From Aureispira sp. CCB-QB1 (lineage in GTDB: Bacteria; Bacteroidota; Bacteroidia; Chitinophagales; Saprospiraceae), in assembly GCF_000724545.1 (NCBI RefSeq), contig NZ_JHBV01000016.1:186001-250000 (forward strand): a stretch of 64,000 nt of DNA. Direction: 5' to 3'. Under the pieces are notes generated by a model. It searched no databases. It worked only from the letters and a program-made list of their open reading frames with translations, and was not told the origin of the DNA. Numbering within the stretch: position 1 is the stretch's first letter; the number at the start of each line of letters is the position of its first letter. Shown here piece by piece: positions 53,501-62,303 of the stretch. The translations under genes were made by a program, and so were the position numbers.

Positions 53501-53869
53501 CTTGTCTTTTTTGCTTCCAGGGTTTCCTTCAATCTTAATTGGACGACCTTCACGAGTTTTCACCAATGCAGGTAATACATCGCCCCCCTGCACAACAGCA
53601 GAAGCAAAGTAAGTCGCTACACCTGGAACAATTTCTTCCGGTTTAATTACATAAGGAATTGCCGTTTTCACTGGCGTTTCACAACTTGCTACAGTAGCAG
53701 CTGTTAGACCAAATCCCATATACTTTAGGAAATCACGACGGCTGTGCTCGCTGTTCTCTGTTCCTTCAGTATGCGCAAATTCATTTTGCTGTAGATCATT
53801 AGTAGAAATATCATTGGTTAAGTCTTCTACACTTACCCAAACTTTATTATTGTTTTCCTTCTTATTCAT
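50549..53869 (-). CDS. actB: Alternative complex III subunit ActB (iron-sulfur, molybdopterin-oxidoreductase-like)
   Basis: 1106 residues: a large molybdopterin-oxidoreductase-type domain without a visible cofactor-ligating Cys/Ser, then a ferredoxin-like domain. The N-terminus has a Tat-like SRRDFLKYMGFG signal with a Cys (VASC) that may be lipidated. Four cluster motifs are clear in the C-terminal part: CTGCGACTVAC, CQHCDNAPCENVCPV, RCVGTRYCANNCPF and CSFCIQ...CAQAC, consistent with 4Fe-4S and 3Fe-4S clusters passing electrons from quinol. It lies in the expected order after actA, and a perfect hairpin separates the two. Confidence 0.95.
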   Translation of the reverse strand: MNKKENNNKVWVSVEDLTNDISTNDLQQNEFAHTEGTENSEHSRRDFLKYMGFGLTAATVASCETPVKTAIPYVIKPEEIVPGVATYFASAVVQGGDVLPALVKTREGRPIKIEGNPGSKKDKTFTEGGTCARSQASILELYDTNRLKGAGDVAKLLEAEKIKNTKQRNEAEAKAMLSWADLDKAVKAGLNGQIRIVSHTNNSPTFKAAVEAFKGKYPSAQLVQYDPISYSAIIEANEKMYNKPWIPAYHFDKAMCVVGIEADFLGTWVSPVEYSKDYIKNRKVTDQDIKVGADKTMSTHIQFESRMSLTGSNADHRVLIKPSEWGAAVGMLYTEVAKETGNSAAALGFTPSFAWKKAPKAIKDTAKKLVANARKALVVCGINDVNIQMTVNAINEMLGAVNATMTLTKDMHSKQRLGRDAAVQALVNDMKSGAVNAIIVCDGANPAYDIPGMAADFATALPKVGMSVSLGLTLNETAALCKYVAPDHHTLEAWGDAEPKKGEIYVVQPTIAPLFSTRQAGESLLAWAGISTTYHDFMKETWKNKMFPAQSDYMTFQSFWNNTLHNGWFKTSSPIVENIIETPVVDANTPELPTDVEPTPEPSNLGIVGAVAALSQKKSDGLEVTFYESVQLGAGQHANNPWLQEMPDPIMRTTWDNFIQIPLKWDGGSGYTSLNNLKDGDIATITIDGKPYQLPVFRTFGQMDNTVSIALGYGRTRAGKAGNGVGTDLFPAIKGFSYAGAGSVSEYEGHDGLFACVQMHHTYGLTTTDEATGKTKMHTYATGEEKPFNVDEHNEGFQGALIDRSVFFHSTAKEVAKDVKELAEKRKGYQYLNSKGLYPDRKEFYGMGHHWGMAVDLNSCTGCGACTVACMAENNVPVVGKFEVNNIHEMTWLRIDRYFYGNEETPNAVYMPMMCQHCDNAPCENVCPVAATNHSSEGLNQMTYNRCVGTRYCANNCPFKVRRFNWLDYTSADIFPSNEVDMNRGIDDAESYNYMNDNLTRMVLNPDVTVRTRGVIEKCSFCIQRIQEGKLAAKVEGRKLKDSDVTPACAQACSTGAIVFGDDNNPNSEVYKLQRTQRAYIPLEETNVRSSVNYLMKVVNKDENFA

Positions 53870-53936
53870 AGTCTTATAAGATATATTGGAAGTAGGGTCT
53901 TCCCCCCTTGTTATTGCTAATTTATTATAGAACAGG

Positions 53937-53975
53937 GCATCTTTTCAACAACTAATTGCTTTGTTGAAAAGATGC
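53937..53975 (-). promoter_or_regulatory. Perfect 15-bp hairpin between actA and actB
   Basis: GCATCTTTTCAACAA (53937-53951) and TTGTTGAAAAGATGC (53961-53975) form a perfect stem with a 9-base loop, in the 120-base gap after the actA stop. On the minus strand it is followed by CCCTGTTC rather than U residues, so a classical terminator is unlikely. A processing site, RNA stabiliser or attenuator is possible. Confidence 0.65.
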
Positions 53976-53989
53976 TTTATAAATACTGA

Positions 53990-55417
53990 TTAGTAGTGAC
54001 ATTTTTGACACTCCAAACCACCAATTTCTTCAACAGTAACTCCTGTACGTTTACCGTCTTTTAGCTCATTGTGGTATTGCTCATAATATTTGTAATCAGT
54101 ATAGTAAGCATTTGCTTTATTGTCGTCACCATCATAAGGTGTTTTCTTACCTGCGTTCAAACCATCGCGGAACTGAACTTCTGTTTGTCTATGACAATTG
54201 ATACACCATCCCATAGACAATGGAGAATGTTGCTTCACGACATCCATTTCAGATACTTCACCGTGACAAGTCTCACATTTCACTTTACCCACAGTTACGT
54301 GTTGAGAGTGATTGAAATAAACGTGATCTGGCAAGTTGTGAATACGAACCCACTCGATTGGTTTGTTGTAAGTACCTTTTACAGAAGCCAATTGCTCATC
54401 AATCATTCTATTGACAGAAGTTTCATTTTCTTTCCACTCTTTGTCATAAGTTTTTCTCAACCATCTTCTGTATACTTCTGCTCTATCCTCATCGCTCATA
54501 TCTTCTGGCAAGTAAGAGTTAGACAATGGATTGAAACCTGATGCAGCATATACTTTGATCAACTCTTTAGTACCATCTTTTGATCCTTTTTGGATGTTGG
54601 CGTGACAGTTAATACAAGTATTAGAAGCAGGAATAACAGAATGCTTAGAACGACGAGCCCCATCGTGACAGTATTGACAATCAATTCCGTTGTCTCCAGC
54701 ATGGATTTTGTGTGAGAAGTTAACTGGCTGGGTTGGTGCGTAGTCTTGTTGACGTCCCAAACCAATAGCGTTGTTAACAGTAGTATAACCTCCAATTAAA
54801 ACAACTACAAAAATTAGCAATTTGATCACAGAAGGTCCTAGTAAAATACCTACAACAGATTTCTCTGGAGTAACAACAGCCCCTTCATTTTGCTGAGACA
54901 AACGTGTTAAGCTATTAATATAGCGTCCCAACAAAGCAATCGCTAACAACAACACAAAAATTAAGATATAACCCAACCAAGGGCTACTCTCGTCTTGACT
55001 TGTTGTAACAACTTCACCTCCTTCTTGTCCTTCTGTTTTGTCTAGAGCACCCGATCCCTTCAACTCCACAAATTCCAAGATGTCATCAATTTGAGCATCT
55101 TCTAAAGATTCAAAGGCTGTCATGGCAGAAGCAGCCCAAGTTACCATTTGCTTAGCACGAGGATTTCCTGCCTCCGCTAAAGCTTCAGAGTTACGTATCC
55201 ACTCATAGATAGCACCAGGATATTTTTTCCAACGATCCTTTGCTCCATATAGAGCAGGTCCCGTCATGTCACTAACCATGTCGATGTTGTGACAACTGGC
55301 ACATTTCTCCAAAAATAGAGATTTACCATTATTTGCATCCGCCGCCATTGACCAGTTTGGCAACATTGCAATTAACAAAGTAATTGCGCAAAAGCTTAAA
55401 AGTCTTTGATATATCAT
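53990..55417 (-). CDS. actA: Alternative complex III subunit ActA (multiheme cytochrome c)
   Basis: 475 residues, with a cleavable signal peptide. Six CxxCH heme motifs are seen: CASCH in an N-terminal cytochrome c domain (about residue 39), then CQYCH, CINCH, CETCH, CINCH and CQKCH in the C-terminal pentaheme domain. One or two membrane helices lie between (LGYILIFVLLLAIALLG and LLIFVVVLIGGYT). ActA is the heme subunit that accepts electrons from the ActB clusters. The extra N-terminal mono-heme domain I believe recurs in Bacteroidota. It is first in the operon, 45 bases downstream of a good promoter. Confidence 0.95.
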   Translation of the reverse strand: MIYQRLLSFCAITLLIAMLPNWSMAADANNGKSLFLEKCASCHNIDMVSDMTGPALYGAKDRWKKYPGAIYEWIRNSEALAEAGNPRAKQMVTWAASAMTAFESLEDAQIDDILEFVELKGSGALDKTEGQEGGEVVTTSQDESSPWLGYILIFVLLLAIALLGRYINSLTRLSQQNEGAVVTPEKSVVGILLGPSVIKLLIFVVVLIGGYTTVNNAIGLGRQQDYAPTQPVNFSHKIHAGDNGIDCQYCHDGARRSKHSVIPASNTCINCHANIQKGSKDGTKELIKVYAASGFNPLSNSYLPEDMSDEDRAEVYRRWLRKTYDKEWKENETSVNRMIDEQLASVKGTYNKPIEWVRIHNLPDHVYFNHSQHVTVGKVKCETCHGEVSEMDVVKQHSPLSMGWCINCHRQTEVQFRDGLNAGKKTPYDGDDNKANAYYTDYKYYEQYHNELKDGKRTGVTVEEIGGLECQKCHY

Positions 55418-55461
55418 TTTGTAATTTTTTTGTCAAAAAACAACTCTTGTTGTGTTTGAGG

Positions 55462-55493
55462 CAAAAATACAACCCACAAACCTTTTTTACAAA
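55462..55493 (-). promoter_or_regulatory. Promoter of the ACIII-caa3 operon
   Basis: On the minus strand, TTTG (55490-55493) is followed after 20 bases by TATTTTTG (55462-55469), matching the Bacteroidota -33/-7 pair. It is 45 bases upstream of the actA ATG, giving a leader of about 38 bases. The spacing and both boxes agree, which is rare elsewhere in this window. Confidence 0.65.
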
Positions 55494-55930
55494 TGTTCCT
55501 AAAAACTCTAAACTATTTAGACCCGATCTAAATAAGATTTCTTTAACTTTTGTTTAACTTGTTTGTAAGTCTTTCCTTTTGCTTAAGCTCAAACTTTAAC
55601 ATAAAAAGCTGATTTTCAAACTTCCTATACGTTATCTTGTTATTCTCAATATATTTTTCCAGAATCTTAACCGCTAAGTTAAAATCCTTCTCCATTTTTT
55701 CGCATTTTTTAAAAGAAAAATCAGAGAATTGTCAAAATCTATTGATTTAGTCAAAAGGATAGTTGATATTTGCAAAGCACCAAATCTATCCCCTCCCTTT
55801 AAGTGTTGTTTAGAGGTTCCTTTAACAAACAATGCGGTTAATCATTCAAAAAAAAAATAATTAGCATTTTTAGAAAAAATACGTCCCCAAAAAACCTTCT
55901 TTTTTTACAGTCAAAATATGAATAAATAAA
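55494..55930. other. Gene-free region between the act operon and the Smr-domain gene
   Basis: An AT-rich divergent intergenic stretch with no convincing gene. The promoters for both genes must lie here or at its edges; only the act promoter is recognised. Confidence 0.4.
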
Positions 55931-57058
55931 ATGTTTGAGATAGGAGCTAAAATACGGTTCAAATATACAGGAATGCTTGCCGAGATTATTGAAAATCATC
56001 AAGATGGTAGCTATACCGTATGGCTAGACGAGGAACAAGAAGATAGCATTGCTTTTGAAGATGATATTGTGCTGGACAAAGATTTTAAAGCAATCGAACA
56101 ATCTGAACAGCAAAAAGCATTAAAGAAAAAGGTAAAAGGACCTTCTACTGAAGATTTATTTTACAGCAAAAAAGAGTTGGAAGATAGAAAAAGAGCTGCC
56201 CTCCGTCCCAAAAACAGAAAAGCTATCATTGACAATCTCTATGAGAATACTGAAGAAACAAACGAAGCAACTTTTATTCCTACTGCTATCATTGAACAGG
56301 CTCCAAGTAATAAAGGCTGTTTTTTGGCATTTCACCAAACGTCTAATAGCAATTATACTATTTATCTAGTTAATGATTCTCCTACCTCTTTTAGTTTCAC
56401 GTTTAAGTTGTTTTTGAATCAAGCACTAGAACACGGTTTTAACAAAATCATTCCTGCCAATACTTTTTTTGCAATTGGAGAATTCACACAAGCACAGTTC
56501 AACGATGCTCCATATATAGAATTCACCTGCCCTAAGTTTGGCTTTGAAAAAATAATTAAGCTGAAATATCGTAAATTTATCCGAACAACTCAGCCAATTC
56601 CTTTGATGGGAATAAACACATATAGCTTTCTGTTATTTCATAAATTAAATCCATACACAAAAAAAAGTCATTCGATAAAAGATTATACAAACCTTCACAA
56701 AAAAGAACGGGCACAGATAATGGCACCAATTAACCGCTTATATCGTTCTTTTGATCTGATGGATGTTGCCTCTTTTGAACCAGAGTTGGATTTGCATGCG
56801 GAGAAATTAGTGAATGACACTTCTGAGTTTACGGCAAGAGAGTTGTATGAATTGCAGATACAAGTTTTAGAAGATTTTGTTGCCAAAGCGGTAGAATTTG
56901 GTCTAAAAGAAATCTTTATTATCCATGGTCTTGGCAAAGGGAAATTAAAACAAGGAGTAGACGAATTCTTGCGATTTCACGGTGATGTTAAGGCTTATAA
57001 AAATGAGTTTCACGAAAAATATGGTTTTGGCGCTACTAAAGTGCTTTTAAAAAAATAA
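55931..57058 (+). CDS. DUF2027 and Smr-domain protein (MutS2-like)
   Basis: 375 residues. The N-terminal ~60 residues (IGAKIRFKYTGMLAEIIEN, YTVWLDEEQEDSIAFEDD) resemble a DUF2027/KOW-like segment, a low-complexity linker follows, and a beta-rich middle ends with the C-terminal Smr domain: FEPELDLHAEKLV, FIIHGLGKGKLKQGVDEFLR and YGFGATKVLL. Smr domains act as nucleases or bind branched nucleic acids, e.g. at collided ribosomes in MutS2. The HGxGxG loop is intact. In Bacteroidota this fusion without the MutS ATPase is common; its role is not certain. It is divergent from the act operon. Confidence 0.85.
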   Translation: MFEIGAKIRFKYTGMLAEIIENHQDGSYTVWLDEEQEDSIAFEDDIVLDKDFKAIEQSEQQKALKKKVKGPSTEDLFYSKKELEDRKRAALRPKNRKAIIDNLYENTEETNEATFIPTAIIEQAPSNKGCFLAFHQTSNSNYTIYLVNDSPTSFSFTFKLFLNQALEHGFNKIIPANTFFAIGEFTQAQFNDAPYIEFTCPKFGFEKIIKLKYRKFIRTTQPIPLMGINTYSFLLFHKLNPYTKKSHSIKDYTNLHKKERAQIMAPINRLYRSFDLMDVASFEPELDLHAEKLVNDTSEFTARELYELQIQVLEDFVAKAVEFGLKEIFIIHGLGKGKLKQGVDEFLRFHGDVKAYKNEFHEKYGFGATKVLLKK

Positions 57059-57408
57059 ACGTCCCTTCTTTTTCTTTATATTTTTATCGACTCACTTATC
57101 ATCCATTCGGCTAAAATAGTACAAATAGAAAAAAGATATTTTCCATCTATCAAAAAAATTGAGTTGAAGAACAAACTTTGACTGGCTTATTTTTATTATT
57201 CTAAGTACAATAGGTAGAAAAGATAAGCTAATAAAATAGCTTTTTCTTGTTTGGAATAAAAAGAAAAAAATTCACATTTCCCCTTAGCCATTGTGTTCAT
57301 AGAATCGTAAGTCATCCCTTTTATCGTTTTACAAACACAGTGTATAATTGCATATTATAGTAAAGAAATTAATTTTATGTATTCCCTTAATAAACGTTTA
57401 TACATCTA
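57059..57408. other. 350-base gene-free region before the CHAT gene
   Basis: Very AT-rich, with no recognisable gene, terminator or repeat. The TAnnTTTG box was looked for, but no convincing match was found. Confidence 0.4.
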
Positions 57409-60400
57409 ATGAACCACTTATTTATTGTTGTTCTACTCTTATTATCGTTGACGACAATTGCTCAAGATTCTGATTATATTATCACCAAAGAAGATGCTAC
57501 TAAATATGGAAAAATAGAGGGCTTGAATTTGAGTATTAGCTCCAGTGCCATTACATTTATAGATGAGCGTGGAAAAACGAGTAGGTATACTCCCAACGAG
57601 TTGTTGGAATGGCGCAAAGATGGCATTATATACCAAACAAAACTCTATCCATTCAAAAACAAGAAGCCAGTACTTACATTTATGCATCTTCTTGCAGAAA
57701 ATGCAACAGGAATAAGTGTGTATGAATATGCAACTAGGTTTAATCCTAAAGGAGCTACTGATATCTTTTTAGAAAGAGATGGACAATTAACTAAAGTTCG
57801 TTTTGGTCGCTTTAGAAAACAGATGATAGAATACTTTAGTGACCGTTCAGAAATTACGGCTCTTCTCAAAAACAGAGAAGTTAAGAAAAAAGATTTATTA
57901 AACCTTGTCGAGGAGTACAATGAATTAGTTGCTAATGAATCAGATTATGATGGCACTCCCTTTGGGCAGCAGCGGACAAAGAAGAAACGTATCTGGAATT
58001 TGAATGATATGTTGCTAAGTACCGATGAAGCTGCCAAAAAATACATGGCAGCTATTAAAGAAGCAACGAAAGATATTTTAGATAAAAAAATTCAGGCAAT
58101 CGAAATTGATTATGGGGTTGGTTTGTCTTTTTTTGAACAAAACAAATACGACGAAGCACTTCCTTATCTAAAAAGTGCAAGAGAAGCTATTGATGCAGAG
58201 CAAATAAAAACAGACAAATCGCCTCGCATTGCTTCTATGTTAGCAGCAATTTATTTTAGCCAACGAAAATATAATCTTGCCATTAATTATAATAGCAATG
58301 CTTTATTGCTTTGGGAGAATGGTTTATCCAATGATTCGGATGCTTTTCACCTCTACAATAGTTACATTACACAAGGGCGAATCATTCAAGCATTGAGAGC
58401 TTCTGCCTCTAATGTTGCTTGGTATGAAATGACTGTTAATGATGCTCAAAAGGATTGGGAAGAACAGTTAACGGTTCGAAACTTAGCGCCTATTGTACAT
58501 GCGAGCAAACCCAATAAATCCGTTGATTATAATTTGGCATTGTTGTTTTACAAAAGTGCAGAAGATATTCTCTACAAACTGCCTAGACAAAAACAAATTG
58601 AGAAAAAAATAGACTTGCACATTTTAATTGGAAAATTATATTTTGAAGCGGGAGATTATCCTCTCTCTCAAATTTATTATGAAAAAGCCCTTGAGTCCAT
58701 TGATAATTATTACAATTACAACAACCCACACCCTAGAAAAGGGGAGGTCAAACGTATTTTGAGTGAAATATATCTGGCCAATCAATTATATTCCGAAGCT
58801 TTAAATTATATCGACCAAGCTCAACACAGTCAAGTAGGAGCAGAAATAGAGATTGATTATTCTCTTTTGGATAATATCTATAAGATTCCTTTTCCTTTAG
58901 AGCTATTAAATTCAATTACCACTAAGGGGATTATTCTTTATGAAAAAAATAAGCATAATCCATCTGAAGTTGAATTAAAAAAAGTATTGGCACATTATGC
59001 TATTGCTACAGAATTACTGTATAAACTTCGGGCAATTCAACGAGATGATGAATCAAAATACCAATTAGGAACGATTACACATCGATTGAGCCAGCATGCT
59101 GTAAAAATTTGTAATACACTCTACTTAAAAACTCAAAATCAAGATTACTTGCACGAAGCGTTTTCTTATGCAGAGCTTTCTAAAAGTGCTGTACTGTTTG
59201 AGACAATACACAACCTAAACTCAATGCAGATAGCGGGTATTCCTAGAAACTTAACCGTTATGGAAAATGGCTTTAAAGTTCAGATTTCTTACTTAAAGGG
59301 AGAAATTTTTTATGAAATGCAACAGGGAAAATACGCTAATAAAGAACGCATCAAACAATTACAAAATAAGGTTGAAGCTATCTCTAAAGAACATACTATC
59401 CTATTAAAAAAATTAGAGCGAAATTATCCCGAGTACTATGATTTAAAGTATAGTAATAACAAAGGAGTAACACTTAAACAACTACAAAAAGCATTAAAAA
59501 ATGATGAAGTTTTTCTAGAATATGTGGTTACAGATACCTTTGTATATGTTTTAGCAATTAGCAACCAAACCATAAAAAGCCAGTTTAAAACTCTTAAACG
59601 CCCTCTGCCTTATACTGTCAAAAAGCTTCAACATGCCTTAAGAGACAATAAGGCTGATTTGTATGCGATCCACGGTAATGCGCTTTATGAAAGTGTTATT
59701 GGGGAGTTGACCCCCTTCTTGGAAGGCAAAAGGCTTATCATTGCTCCCGATGCAGAGTTAAATTACATCCCATTTGGGGTCTTGCCGACCAATCAACCAC
59801 AGTTAAAAAGTACTGGGGCTTCTATTTACAGACAAGTACATTTCTTAATTGAAGATCATCCTATTTATTACAATTATTCGGCGGGTATGTTTTTATTAAG
59901 CAAACGTCAAAGACCACACAAGAACATCCATAAATCTATTTCTACTTGGGCTCCTAACTTTACTGCAATGGAGACTATTATTAAGGATAAAGGTATTGGA
60001 GAAAAGTTGCGTCCCTTGCCTGGTGCTCAGCAAGAAGCACAGCACATAGCGGATATGTTTGCTAGTAATGCTTATATCAATAGTGCTGCCTCTGAATTAC
60101 AATTTAAATCAAAAGCCCACGATTATAGTGTTTTGCACATTGCTACACATGGTGTTCTCAATGATTTAGATCCGATGTTTTCCAGTCTAATTCTGAAAAA
60201 CGAAGGCTTAGAGGATGGTATTTTACATGCTTTTGAACTTTATAATATGCGACTAAATGCAGATTTGGCGGTATTAAGTGCTTGCAACTCTGGTATGGGA
60301 AAACTTGCCAAAGGAGAAGGTGTCGTGAGTATTGCTCGTGGGTTTTCTTATGCTGGTATTCCTAATATTATTATGAGTAAATGGCCCGTATCTGACTGGT

Positions 60401-60681
60401 CTACAGAATTGCTAATGAAGCAATTTTATAGAAATCTCAAAAAGGGAATGCCCATCGACGAAGCACTACAAAAGGCAAAAATTAAGTACTTAAATGAAAA
60501 TAGAGAAAATGCCAATCTCTTAGCTCCTTTTTATTGGGGTGGCTTTGTTTTGTCAGGCAATAGCATGCCAATCAATTCCCTTAAAGATCCTGCTGCTGGT
60601 TATCTCTGGTATCTTGGTATTCTCTTAATAGCTGTAGCTCTTATTTCCTTACTAATCAAGGTTAAAGCTAAATTTTTCTAA
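57409..60681 (+). CDS. Exported TPR-CHAT caspase-like protein
   Basis: 1090 residues. A signal peptide (LFIVVLLLLSLTTIAQ) is followed by an N-terminal domain, a central block of TPR-like repeats (IASMLAAIYFSQRKYNLAIN, LHILIGKLYFEAGDYPLSQIY), and a C-terminal CHAT domain. The catalytic dyad is visible: His914 in LHIATHGVL and Cys959 in LSACNSGMG, with the ARGFSYAGIPNIIMSKWPV and FYWGGFVLSG family segments. The last ~25 residues are one membrane helix. CHAT proteins are caspase-like peptidases, often activated by binding to their TPR partner. The periplasmic, membrane-anchored location is unusual for the best-studied ones. Confidence 0.88.
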   Translation: MNHLFIVVLLLLSLTTIAQDSDYIITKEDATKYGKIEGLNLSISSSAITFIDERGKTSRYTPNELLEWRKDGIIYQTKLYPFKNKKPVLTFMHLLAENATGISVYEYATRFNPKGATDIFLERDGQLTKVRFGRFRKQMIEYFSDRSEITALLKNREVKKKDLLNLVEEYNELVANESDYDGTPFGQQRTKKKRIWNLNDMLLSTDEAAKKYMAAIKEATKDILDKKIQAIEIDYGVGLSFFEQNKYDEALPYLKSAREAIDAEQIKTDKSPRIASMLAAIYFSQRKYNLAINYNSNALLLWENGLSNDSDAFHLYNSYITQGRIIQALRASASNVAWYEMTVNDAQKDWEEQLTVRNLAPIVHASKPNKSVDYNLALLFYKSAEDILYKLPRQKQIEKKIDLHILIGKLYFEAGDYPLSQIYYEKALESIDNYYNYNNPHPRKGEVKRILSEIYLANQLYSEALNYIDQAQHSQVGAEIEIDYSLLDNIYKIPFPLELLNSITTKGIILYEKNKHNPSEVELKKVLAHYAIATELLYKLRAIQRDDESKYQLGTITHRLSQHAVKICNTLYLKTQNQDYLHEAFSYAELSKSAVLFETIHNLNSMQIAGIPRNLTVMENGFKVQISYLKGEIFYEMQQGKYANKERIKQLQNKVEAISKEHTILLKKLERNYPEYYDLKYSNNKGVTLKQLQKALKNDEVFLEYVVTDTFVYVLAISNQTIKSQFKTLKRPLPYTVKKLQHALRDNKADLYAIHGNALYESVIGELTPFLEGKRLIIAPDAELNYIPFGVLPTNQPQLKSTGASIYRQVHFLIEDHPIYYNYSAGMFLLSKRQRPHKNIHKSISTWAPNFTAMETIIKDKGIGEKLRPLPGAQQEAQHIADMFASNAYINSAASELQFKSKAHDYSVLHIATHGVLNDLDPMFSSLILKNEGLEDGILHAFELYNMRLNADLAVLSACNSGMGKLAKGEGVVSIARGFSYAGIPNIIMSKWPVSDWSTELLMKQFYRNLKKGMPIDEALQKAKIKYLNENRENANLLAPFYWGGFVLSGNSMPINSLKDPAAGYLWYLGILLIAVALISLLIKVKAKFF

Positions 60682-60702
60682 AACTATTGTCCTTAACATC
60701 AA

Positions 60703-60845
60703 TAGTTCGTTAAAAAACTTTATTAGCTTGATAATCAGCAAATTACATTCTTGTTGCATTTTGTGTTAAAACTTTGATTATCAAACTAATATAAATGTGC
60801 TTTTTTATCTTTTTGGTAAAAAAGTAAAAAAGCAACGAACTACTA
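60703..60845. repeat. Inverted-repeat-bounded intergenic element C
   Basis: TAGTTCGTT (60703-60711) and AACGAACTACTA (60834-60845) bound a 143-base stretch that contains TTGATAATCA (60728-60737), TTTGATTATCAAA (60773-60785) and a T/A-rich hairpin (60798-60834). The ends agree with those of element A. No coding frame is present. Confidence 0.5.
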
Positions 60846-61005
60846 TAACATACTATTTGGGTAATATGGTTTGAAGTTTGTTGAATGCATTGATAGAATA
60901 TAGAACCTCTTTTTTTAAACAATTTGTCTAATTTGTCTATATTCTTTCATTTTATAAAAATTCGTAGTTTGTTAGCCCCCTCTAGCAGCTTTTAAATGAT
61001 TGACT

Positions 61006-62001
61006 ATGCAACGTTTTCTTATCGTCCTTCTGTTGTTTTCTTTGTATTATTCTAGTAATGCTCAAGATACTATAAAGGTACTCTATGCGCAAGATTCCAC
61101 TTCTATTATTCAACTGCACAACGCCTCTAAAGTAGTTTATACATTTTCTGATCCAGTCCTTTACAACAACCCAACAGAACTGCCTATTACACTACACCTT
61201 GGAGAGGCTACTATCACAGTATTAACTACTGCTCAAACGCAAACAACCGACCAAACAATAACCTCTGGAACATTTCCTTCCCGAATTTTAGACACACAAC
61301 TAAAAGGGCATATCCTTTTTGGAAAAACATTGTTGCGTGCATTAGATAGTGTTGGTGTTGATTCAACGATTACCCTAAACACGCAAATCCTCCTAAAAGA
61401 CAAAGTTATCACTGGTCCGTTATACCTAAATTTAAAAGGAGAGACTGGTTCTTATAAAAGATATTGGAATGAAATAGAATATTATGCGCTACTAGAAGAG
61501 CAAGCTATTGTACAAGATTCCATTCAAAAACTAACCGCAGATAATCAACGAGCCAAAGCATTAATGGATGCTAGTTACAAGTATGTAGTGGTTACCGCTA
61601 ATCAAGTAGATGCCAACCAAAAGGAACTGGATAAAAAGTATAGTCAATTTAATACCAATATGGAAAGCCTAAAAAAAATAAATATGCGCATTGATGAGGC
61701 TTTCGAAAAATCCAAATCAGGGCAACAGTTAACAGAAGAAGAAAAAAAGCAAATTGCTTACTTAACAACAGATGGTAGTACTCTAAAAAAAGAACTCAAA
61801 AAACAGCCCAATGGCGCCGAAGCTTTAAAGGTTTTTGAAAAAATGTCTAAGGCTATGACACAAAATAAATCTGCTGAAAAACAATACAACAAGACCAAAC
61901 AGGTTTATGACAATCAAACTCAACGATTAAAATCATTTACAAAAAGAGGACAAAAGATAGAACAACGCATCCAAACACTAAAGAAGTTGTTGGAGTTGTA
62001 A
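61006..62001 (+). CDS. Unrecognised exported coiled-coil protein
   Basis: The ATG at 61006 (a TTG is at 61000) gives 331 residues. A signal peptide (FLIVLLLFSLYYSSNAQ) is followed by a beta-rich domain (IQLHNASKVVYTFSD, LPITLHLGEATITVL, LPSRIL-like strands), and the C-terminal ~170 residues are heptad-like coiled coil, with charged helices (NQRAKALMDASYKY, KELDKKYSQFNTNM, TQRLKSFTKRGQKI). I do not recognise the family. It is the first gene after the CHAT gene, on the same strand, but separated by element C, so a shared transcript is not evident. A terminator follows at 62037. Confidence 0.65.
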   Translation: MQRFLIVLLLFSLYYSSNAQDTIKVLYAQDSTSIIQLHNASKVVYTFSDPVLYNNPTELPITLHLGEATITVLTTAQTQTTDQTITSGTFPSRILDTQLKGHILFGKTLLRALDSVGVDSTITLNTQILLKDKVITGPLYLNLKGETGSYKRYWNEIEYYALLEEQAIVQDSIQKLTADNQRAKALMDASYKYVVVTANQVDANQKELDKKYSQFNTNMESLKKINMRIDEAFEKSKSGQQLTEEEKKQIAYLTTDGSTLKKELKKQPNGAEALKVFEKMSKAMTQNKSAEKQYNKTKQVYDNQTQRLKSFTKRGQKIEQRIQTLKKLLEL

Positions 62002-62036
62002 AAAGTGCTCATTATCTCGAATCACTTTTATGCTTG

Positions 62037-62074
62037 AAAATGCCTAAGACATCACAATTTGTCTTAGGCATTTT
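62037..62074 (+). terminator. Terminator after the coiled-coil gene
   Basis: AAAATGCCTAAGACA (62037-62051) and TGTCTTAGGCATTTT (62060-62074) form a perfect 15-bp stem with an 8-base loop and a T-rich tail. The rest of the gap to 62303 is AT-rich, with no gene seen. Confidence 0.85.
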
Positions 62075-62303
62075 TATTTTTTTGCTTTGATTTACCACGA
62101 AACTAACCATAAAATAAAACCAAATAGTATTCATTCCATAACTTTATAGTTAAAATTTAATATTACATATACTAAAATTTATGAAATTTAATTTTTAGTC
62201 GTATACTTGTAATATTCAAAAACTCACACGAACTCATTGATTCTAAGTCAACTACTCCTTACCTACCCACTATTATCTTTAATCACATTAAAAATCAACA
62301 CAC

